This document shows, piece by piece, positions 58,028 through 64,000 of a stretch of 64,000 bases of DNA; position 1 is the stretch's first letter; every line of letters starts with the position of its first letter. The stretch is from Hygrocybe punicea (Eukaryota > Basidiomycota > Agaricomycetes > Agaricales > Hygrophoraceae), in contig OY744471.1 of the NCBI GenBank assembly GCA_963556145.1, positions 1,047,590 to 1,111,589 on the forward strand. The letters are read 5' to 3'. The position numbers and the translations under genes were made by a program. Below the pieces are notes generated by a model that worked only from the letters and a program-made list of their open reading frames with translations, was not told the DNA's origin and did not search any database.

Positions 58028-59018
58028 GAGTTGGATAGGGATGACCACGGGTTTGGGTCAACCTGCGGTATTACCAAAACGGGTTGCGCGGGTACGGGTA
58101 GGGCGTTTGGTTTCGTCACCCGTGACCATACCATGACCCGTACCCGCGGTTTGGCGGTGTGTCATGGGTTCATCACACAACCACCACAACCACCTCGACG
58201 GCTACGACCAAGGGCGAGCAAGGGCGCGGCGACCAGATGACCGACCGGAACAGTCAAAGGAAGGAGCAGGGAAGCGGCTGGGGGGTGGTGCTCCCACTTC
58301 CCGGCCTAGGTAAGTCTCAATTTCTGATCAAGTAATGAACTGTAGCTAACTATGCTATGACAACAACAACAACAGCATGGGGCAACAGCATGCAACGACA
58401 ACGATGCGTCGCCCTCTCGTCCACCTCGCGGACACGCAACAACAACAATGCGTCGCCCTCTCGTCCACCTCGTGGACACGCAACAACAACAACGCGTGCC
58501 CCTCTCGTCCACCTCGCGGACAAGCAACAACAACGACGCACCCCCTCTTGTCCACCTCGTGGACACGCAACAACAACAACAACGTGTCCCCCGGCCCGGG
58601 CCTTTGTCCACCTCGCAGACACGCAACAACAACGTGTCCCCCTTCGTCCACCTTGCGGACATGCAACAGCGACGATGGCGACGCGTCCCCCTCTCGTCCC
58701 CCTCTTGTCCACCTTGCAGACGCGCTACAACGCGTCCGACGGCACATGCCCCCCTCGTTCCCCATGTTGATCACCTCGCGGACAAGCACGTCGCGTCAAT
58801 TGATGCCGGCGCTGCATCTGCGAGGTTGCAGAGCGGAACGGGGGCTGTGGTGGACGGCAGGACGCGACGGTACACCACAGGTAAGGTGTACCGTCGTGAC
58901 CCGTGGATGTTCGGGTGCGGTGCGGGTCAAAACCGCCCCGGGTAAGGTGTTCACAGGTACGGGTGCGGTGTCAGCCGAGCCAACCCGTTCAAGACCCGTG
59001 GTCATCCCTAGAGTTGGA
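58028..59018. mobile_element. hAT-type MITE in the Harbinger element
   Basis: The ends TAGGGATGACCACGGGT (58036) and ACCCGTGGTCATCCCTA (59010) are perfect 17-base inverted repeats. GAGTTGGA is duplicated exactly on both sides (58028-58035, 59011-59018), the 8-bp hAT hallmark. Harbinger B keeps the empty site (GAGTCGGATGGGGG at about 59745). The interior is rich in ACCCGTACCCG-type words and holds a minisatellite of CTCGTCCACCTCGCGGACAC and CAACAACAACAA (about 58375-58760), which makes many false frames. It lies 64 bases upstream of the Myb gene start and may alter its promoter. Confidence 0.92.
58375..58760. repeat. Minisatellite inside the hAT-type MITE
   Basis: About seven imperfect units of roughly 45-60 bases, built from CGTCCACCTCGCGGACACGC and (CAA)n followed by GTGTCCCC or GCGTCGCC. 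Frames on both strands (for example repeats of CPRGGREGDALLLLRVREVDE) are artefacts. Confidence 0.85.
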
Positions 59019-59459
59019 TGGGGGGAAACAAGGCAAGTCTTGACTGTTTATATGGCCTCTGGAGGCACTAGTGGAGAAGTCATAAATGAGAGCGCTCATA
59101 ACAGGCAAGGTACGCGATGGCGCCTGTACCTGTTTCAGGACTAAGGGAGGATGCGGCTCAGGTGGGGAGGGATATCGATGACGAACGCGCATGCAGAAAA
59201 ATTGTAGGGAATTAGCCTGGCTAAATTGGGACCTACCCCTGCTAAAAACGGACGTCTGGGCTCAAAAATCTGGTTTGGAGCGGATTTTTAGTCTGGATGG
59301 GGGGGGTCGACCCCCCTCTTCAGACTAAAGTTTGAAAACGGTTGACCAATCACTCATGGACCCTTGATGCACCAGCACTTCGGCTTGGCAACTCGGCATC
59401 TTACATTACAGCTCAGTTTTATGTCTAGGAACCGTCCTAAAAGCTACGGATTTACTTCC

Positions 59460-60175
59460 ACTGGAAGTAAATCCACAGCCCAAATCCGAAACCATGACCT
59501 AGATATGACCCTTTCTGAGTTTTAAAAACACAACTGGACTTAGGTTAATGCAACAGCCTAAACCGCAGGCCGATTTCTAGCATTATTGTTACCCTAGTTA
59601 TACCTACCTACAATAATGTATGATGACAGCAAGCACCATCCTCCTCATGTTGATGGTGCATTCCTACTCCTTGGGCTGATGAAGACATGCTGGTGACAGA
59701 TACTAGAGCAAATGATGAATGAGACAATGAGAGAGAGAGGGAATGAGTCGGATGGGGGCTGTTTATATGGCCTCTGGAGGGCTAGCGGAGAAGCTGTAAA
59801 TGAGAGCGGTCATAACAGGCAAAGTGTGTGATGGCACCTGTACCTGTTTGAGGTCTAAGGGAGGATGCAGCTCAGGTGGGGAGGGACATCGAAAACGAGC
59901 GTGCATGCAGAAAATTTGCCGGGAGATACCCTGGCCAAATTGGGACCTACCCTGGCCAAAAACGGACATCTGAGCTCAAAAATCTGGTTTGGAACGGATT
60001 TTTAGTCTGGATGGGGGGGTCGACCCCCCTCTTCAGACTAAAGTTTGAAAACGGTTGACCGATCACTCATGGACCCTTGATGCACCAGCACTTCGGCTCG
60101 GCAACTCGGCATCTTACATTATGGCTCAGTTTTTTGTCTAGGACCCGTCCTAAAAGCTAAGGATTTACTTCCACT
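59460..60175. mobile_element. Harbinger element B, 710-bp deletion derivative
   Basis: Starts GGAAGTAAATCCACAG at 59463, ends GGATTTACTTCC at 60172, with ACT before (59460-59462, shared with element A) and after (60173-60175). Its first 170 bases match the left end of A (CATGACCTAGATATGACCC), and its remaining part matches the right end of A. Both coding regions are deleted. It lacks the hAT-type MITE, so it branched off before that insertion or from another copy. Non-autonomous. Confidence 0.9.
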
Positions 60176-62870
60176 GGGCAACTACTGGTTAATGTATTTG
60201 GGACTCTACAAATACTAATGTGAGATTGCCTTTCAAATTTTATGAATTCCAATTCAAAATTCAAATATTTTATTGACTTTGAGAGACTTGAAAGACTCAA
60301 ATGCATTACATATCTGGAAAGCTTCAAAATTCAGATTTGGAGTTTCCTGAATATGATACCAAATCCCAAATGTGAGTGTTTGAGAAATTGAGATTTGCTT
60401 TATGATTCCAGATTCTTCACAAGATATGAAACATTTGGAATTTTTTTGAATCTACATGTGACCTTTTGATTGTTATTTCTAATTCTTAAAAGGTGTGGAG
60501 AAATATGATCTTCAGTAATGTATTTAGATATCTATTTCACATGGCCTAAATTTAGGGTTTTGTTTTGTATGGGTCACCCCAAAGGCCTTTTTGCACCTAG
60601 TGACACGGAAGGGATCCGAAGACAGGCCAAGGATTTTCAGATGAAAATATTACTAGCAATGTCTGCTACAGTATCCTGAGTTATCTCAACCTCGCCTATA
60701 CTTCATTGCATCAAGCTTGTCACGGTTATTGTTGCAGGTGATGTCCACCGACGATATTTGTAGACGTCGTGTTGACATTTCTCATTTTCTCAAGGACACA
60801 TATTGGTTGCTCGCTCGACAAAGTATCCATTGAATGACAGGGACCATCACCTTTGTCCTCTACTTCCTTGTAAAAATATCCCAACGTCATGCGTAAATTG
60901 CAAACGGAGATTGGGGATTGACTCGGAGAATATGAGGACTTCAACAAGATGTCTTATCTGAAGGTATGCTTCTGAACGGTCCAATTCACGACTGAATTCA
61001 CAGAGAATCTCTCAGCTTTCTTACGCGAGACCCTGCGTTTAAATCCAGTCATCACGATGCGTTCCACGGCTCCGTATCAGGACACGATCCTCGGGGGTAG
61101 CAAGTATAGCATAAAAGCCAACATGACTATCCCTTGTCAAACCATGGTCATGCAGAGAGATACCACGGTTTGAGGCACTGATGCGTTTTTTCGTATATTT
61201 CTTTGTCTCTGATGAAGTTGCATCAAAAGCCGCGGGCTTGGCAACCCTTTGGACAAGGCATGCGTTCTTGCCTCGTAAGTAAAATACTGACAACTGTCTC
61301 TTCTGACATTGATATCGTATTACTGCAGGGACAGCCGTTCGCCTAGCTAGTAGCGCAATTAACTATCACCTCAATTTTGCAAAGATTCGATTTGTCGATG
61401 GTGGATCCATCATACAATTTACAGCTCTTTCAGGCCGTCACTATCAGGCCGAAAGATTTTTAGATTCGGGCATCGCCCCGTAGTGCCAAACTACGCCTTT
61501 TCGCTGCTCCCTCTTCGACGCTGAGTCGAACATACGGGCATTCCAATGCCTCTGCGTCAATGGATCAAACCCACACAACCAGTCAAGCCAAGCATCCTCT
61601 TTATGTGCGTTGTGGTTCCAACACAGGCACCTCGGAAGGGTTTGCTCAGAGAATTGCCAGGGATGCTCCATCTTACGGTTCGTCTCCAAAAAATACTTAC
61701 TTTTTCTGCGATTCACATGAACTTTCCCATCAGGATTTCGCCCATCGACGGGGACATTGGATTCTGCTGTTGAGCGCTTACCTACCGACGGACCAGTTAT
61801 CATCGTCACTGCTTCCTTCGAGGGTCAGATCAATTATCCTCCTATCTTAGAGGAGCTGTACTGAACTCAAAACAGGAGAGCCAGCGGACAATGCAGGTCA
61901 TCTCGTCGGCTGGCTGGAAAGCCTCAAGGGAAATGAGCTCGCCGGAGTTCGTTATGGTGTTTTTGGATGTGGCAACCATGACTACTTTCCAGCGCATTCC
62001 AAAGCTCTGTGACGATGGGTTAGAACGGCGGGGTGGAATCCGGCTGTTGGTTCGCGGTGTAGGTGACGCCGCGGAAGGCAATTTCTTTCAAGCATTCGAT
62101 GAATTTGAGTCAAATCTATGGACAGTCCTCTGCAAGGTATGGTCCGTTTGGATGCGGTTTGGGCGGCGCTGGCTCTGTGGTTGCTCACGAAACACCGGCG
62201 ATGATATAGGGTTATCAGACCACACGAAATGAGTCTCCCGAGACTGGATTTCAAGTCAAAACCATCGATTCTGGCCAAGAGCGAGCTGCAACTCTTCGTC
62301 AACCCGATGCAGTGCTGACCCGTGTTGTTGAGAACCGCATCTTAACAAGGCCTCATTGGTTAGAACTTCCACAGAGCTTCTGGACATCATGCGTGCCGAA
62401 TTTGAGTTACTTGAAGGGATGACTGCATGCGCAGGGGACTGAGCAACGCCGAATTTGGTAGACGTATCATCTGACATAAAATTCCAATAAGCTTGCCTCA
62501 TTGCCCTCCTCGTGATATCCATCGAGCTTCAACCTGTCCTTCGAGCACCAGGTGAGCACTGCAAATATGGCATCCAAACCCTTTCAAACGATCCTGCCTC
62601 GTTTAGGTCATTATGTCGTCTGCTTCCCCAACGCCTCTTCCAGTCAACGTCACGTTATCATCACTCCTCGGTGGTTATGTCGAACTCTCCCAACCCGCGA
62701 CTTACGCACATTGATGGACGCGGCGGGCTCGGAGGCGACACGCGCTGCTCTGCATGACTTCTCTACAGCCTATCCAGAGAAAGTGCTCGCAAAAAGATTG
62801 AGCATCTTGGATATTCTGGAGACGTCACCGAGCAAGCCGGTCGACTCCCGTGATAGTTGTGTGATTCGTC

Positions 62871-63169
62871 ATCTTGTCGGCTGGGGCCTGATGCCTGATG
62901 CCTGATGCCCTCATCAGTTCGAAAGAAGGGGTTTAACAATGATTCCATATGCCATCAAGTTGTCCGGACATGGTGCCCGAATTCGCGAATGTTCCCGAGG
63001 TCTGGCCGCGCGTCAGTGGCGTCACTGCTTTGTAAGAACTTGGTGGGTTACGCCTTCAGCATGTGGTAAATGTCTCCAATTACCGCCGTTCCACAAGGAA
63101 AGGAACCAAATTGTGTCGTGCCCGAGCCCGAGAGCCAAAAGGTCAACTTAACTCGGGCCGACCCACCTT
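62871..63169. other. No supported gene
   Basis: Beyond the last recognisable reductase sequence. A 70-codon plus frame at 62939-63151 has no recognisable motif. The NADPH-binding part of the P450 reductase was looked for here and not found. Confidence 0.35.
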
Positions 63170-63179
63170 ATGACTGAAA

Positions 63180-63320
63180 CTTTTTTTTCCGCTTAATCAA
63201 AGTCTACAATGGTTGCCTTTCCAAAACCGTATTGGGGCGTATATCATGATGAATAATGCCGGCTGCATGGATAGCTTTCAACGTCCTGAAATGTCCTCCA
63301 GGTGAGTCTAGTTATCGCTG
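63180..63320 (-). pseudogene. Protein-kinase-like catalytic-loop fragment
   Basis: On the minus strand the sequence reads LKAIHAAGIIHHDIRPNTVL, then after a one-base shift KATIVDFD and a stop. The blocks HAAGIIHHDIRP and IVDFD resemble the catalytic loop and the DFG-like motif of a fungal protein-kinase-like family. The frameshift and the stop right after DFD mark it as a remnant. The minus frames at 63522-63710 and 63744-63962 may be upstream parts but are not recognisable. Confidence 0.45.
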
Positions 63321-64000
63321 CAATTCTGACCAGTTTATCCATCAATCCTCCCATCTTGTTTTCCCTCTCGTGTCCTTTCGTTCCCCAATTCATCTCACAA
63401 TCGCTTATTTGCGACCTTGCGTCTTTTACATAACCCTGTCCTTGCCCTCGCTGTCAGCGCCTTGCATCACCTCGAATGTATCCTTTCAAAGTTAACGTTC
63501 TTGCCCTTCTGCAAACCAAATCTAACACATCGGTATGCAATCGATCTTGTGGTCTACTGACCAACGGATCCAAGATGAAGCAGCAGGTGTTGTGATCAAG
63601 TCAAATAGATCTGGTGGATGAACTCCCTTAGCGCGCGTGTCCATGTCATCATGTACGGGACAAAGCCAGCCGTCGCCAAAATCACCTGATCCGAGTTTTG
63701 AGTGAGGCACATCTACACCGATCTCCAGTTTTTCCCCTTCACATCACCTCGCGTTCTTGGCTCCTCGTTTCAACTTATCCTTAATTTGCGATCCACCAGT
63801 TTTCACCCGAGTTCGCCAACGTTTCTTCGAGCCCAAACCGTTTCTTTGGCCGCTAGAGCGTGTGTTCCGACGTGCACTCCACAGGGCCTGCGCGTTCGGG
63901 CACCCTTTAAAATGCTCGAGAATCCCTTCCTCGGTATATATTTGATCGCGTTGACCTGCCAAAGTGATGTGCTGGCGGAATGATAGCGTGTGTTCCGAGC
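63321..64000. other. No firmly supported gene
   Basis: Short frames on both strands. The minus frame at 63744-63962 (GQRDQIYTEEGILEHFKGCP) has protein-like composition and could belong to the kinase-like remnant, but I recognise no motif. Confidence 0.3.

Larger units (their letters stand above)
54839..59462. mobile_element. PIF/Harbinger transposon A, two genes
   Basis: The ends GGAAGTAAATCCG (54842) and CGGATTTACTTCC (59459) are inverted and flanked by ACT (54839-54841, 59460-59462), the 3-bp duplication typical of PIF/Harbinger. It carries a plus-strand DDE transposase and a minus-strand Myb/SANT-like gene, convergent, which is the classic two-protein layout. The left arm of the host CACTA element keeps the uninterrupted target (CCCAGTACTTGACTGG near 53734). 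A hAT-type MITE of 975 bp lies inside (58036-59010). Confidence 0.9.
52478..60605. mobile_element. Non-autonomous CACTA-type element inserted in the P450 pseudogene
   Basis: The terminal inverted repeats begin CACTAGGTGCAAAAAGGCCT (52481) and end with the inverse at 60602, flanked by ACA on both sides (52478-52480, 60603-60605). CACTA ends with a 3-bp duplication define the CACTA superfamily. Removing the element rejoins the P450 reading frame. The arms are very long: after allowing for nested insertions, inverted similarity continues through about 500 bases of AT-rich sequence and into 73-bp subterminal repeats on both sides. No transposase of its own is visible. It hosts a foldback element, two Harbinger elements and a hAT-type MITE, and contains the assembly gap. 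Confidence 0.88.
52200..62870 (+). pseudogene. CYP505-type P450/P450-reductase fusion, decayed and split by transposons
   Basis: P450 pieces: HPPFADATVDFQ and MMGSNAKYEAGTKVIVDLAR (52215-52370), then VIVEHKANPIDKKDLLNAML to 52480. After the nested insert at 60603 the codon completes to HGRDPKTGQGFSDENI. Next are TITFVLYFLVK, LRETLRLNPVITMRST (K-helix ExxR, about 61028), and AWQPFGQGMRSCL (heme-loop FGxGxRxC, about 61250). Reductase pieces: YVRCGSNTGTSEGFAQRIAR (FMN site, about 61605), NELAGVRYGVFGCGNHDYF, GVGDAAEGNFFQAFDEFES, LRQPDAVLTRVVENRIL, GGYVELSQPAT, RDLRTLMDAAGSEATR and KVLAKRLSILDILE (to about 62830). Lesions include GQPFA followed by TAG, TTV followed by TGA where Trp is expected, and at least three frameshifts. 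The NADPH-binding end is missing. The family hydroxylates fatty acids; this copy cannot be functional. Confidence 0.85.

Noticed and set aside
56521..58134. A 537-codon Myb protein starting at 58134
   Set aside because: The first part is MITE and intron sequence. The start at 57972 with two spliced introns is supported by Harbinger element B, which lacks the MITE.
58306..59144. Frames of 118-255 codons on both strands
   Set aside because: They come from the CAACAA/GTCCACCTCGCGGAC minisatellite inside the hAT-type MITE.
1..64000. tRNA or rRNA genes, telomeric repeats
   Set aside because: No cloverleaf-forming sequence with A and B boxes, no rRNA-like block, and no TTAGGG-type tracts were seen. 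A covariance-model scan would be needed to exclude tRNAs fully.

Overview
The window comes from a fungal nuclear genome, most likely an Agaricomycete (mushroom-forming basidiomycete). Genes carry many short GT-AG introns of about 45-60 bases. The gene families are ones typical of that group: KDZ transposase with a CxC2 cysteine cluster, fungal TET/JBP dioxygenase, Plavaka transposase, alpha-kinase, DUF6698 and CYP505-type P450. The species cannot be named from sequence alone. Only one short island (about 34.8-40.4 kb) looks like ordinary host gene space; the rest is transposons, satellites and decayed genes.

Layout. 0-3.5 kb: remnants of unrecognised minus-strand genes and a foldback element. 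3.9-4.4 kb: a 50-bp minisatellite. 4.8-6.1 kb: a TET/JBP-like 2-oxoglutarate dioxygenase gene, followed in the same direction by a KDZ transposase gene (6.7-10.3 kb). 10.56-18.2 kb: a satellite of 44-bp monomers, which makes long meaningless reading frames. 18.9-20.7 kb: an unrecognised multi-exon gene. 21.3-22.4 kb: a decayed Tc1/mariner transposase. 22.95-24.96 kb: a hAT-like element holding an 806-bp palindrome. 25.27-32.56 kb: a 7.3-kb element with about 1-kb terminal inverted repeats and an 8-bp target duplication, carrying an integrase-fold transposase and an alpha-kinase. 32.6-34.6 kb: a non-coding long-TIR element. 34.8-37.1 kb: a JEN1-like MFS carboxylate transporter. 38.4-40.4 kb: a NYN-domain protein. 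41.9-48.3 kb: a Plavaka (CACTA-like) transposase broken by a young miniature LTR retrotransposon. 49.5-51.2 kb: a DUF6698 gene. 52.2-62.9 kb: a CYP505-type P450/reductase pseudogene split by a stack of nested transposons. 63.2 kb onward: a protein-kinase-like remnant.

The 52-61 kb region can be read as a dated insertion series. A CACTA-type element (TSD ACA) entered the P450 gene. A TA-flanked foldback element then entered its left arm. A PIF/Harbinger element and its deletion derivative (TSD ACT, three copies) entered its right arm. A hAT-type MITE (TSD GAGTTGGA) entered the Harbinger. The opposite arm or sister copy keeps the empty site for three of these steps, so the order does not rest on annotation alone.

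The two most notable systems are transposons that appear to carry enzyme genes. One is the KDZ transposase next to a TET/JBP DNA-base oxidase, an association already described for fungi. The other is the long-TIR element with an integrase-like transposase and an alpha-kinase, which I do not recognise as a described element. All identifications are from reading motifs by eye; no searches were run.
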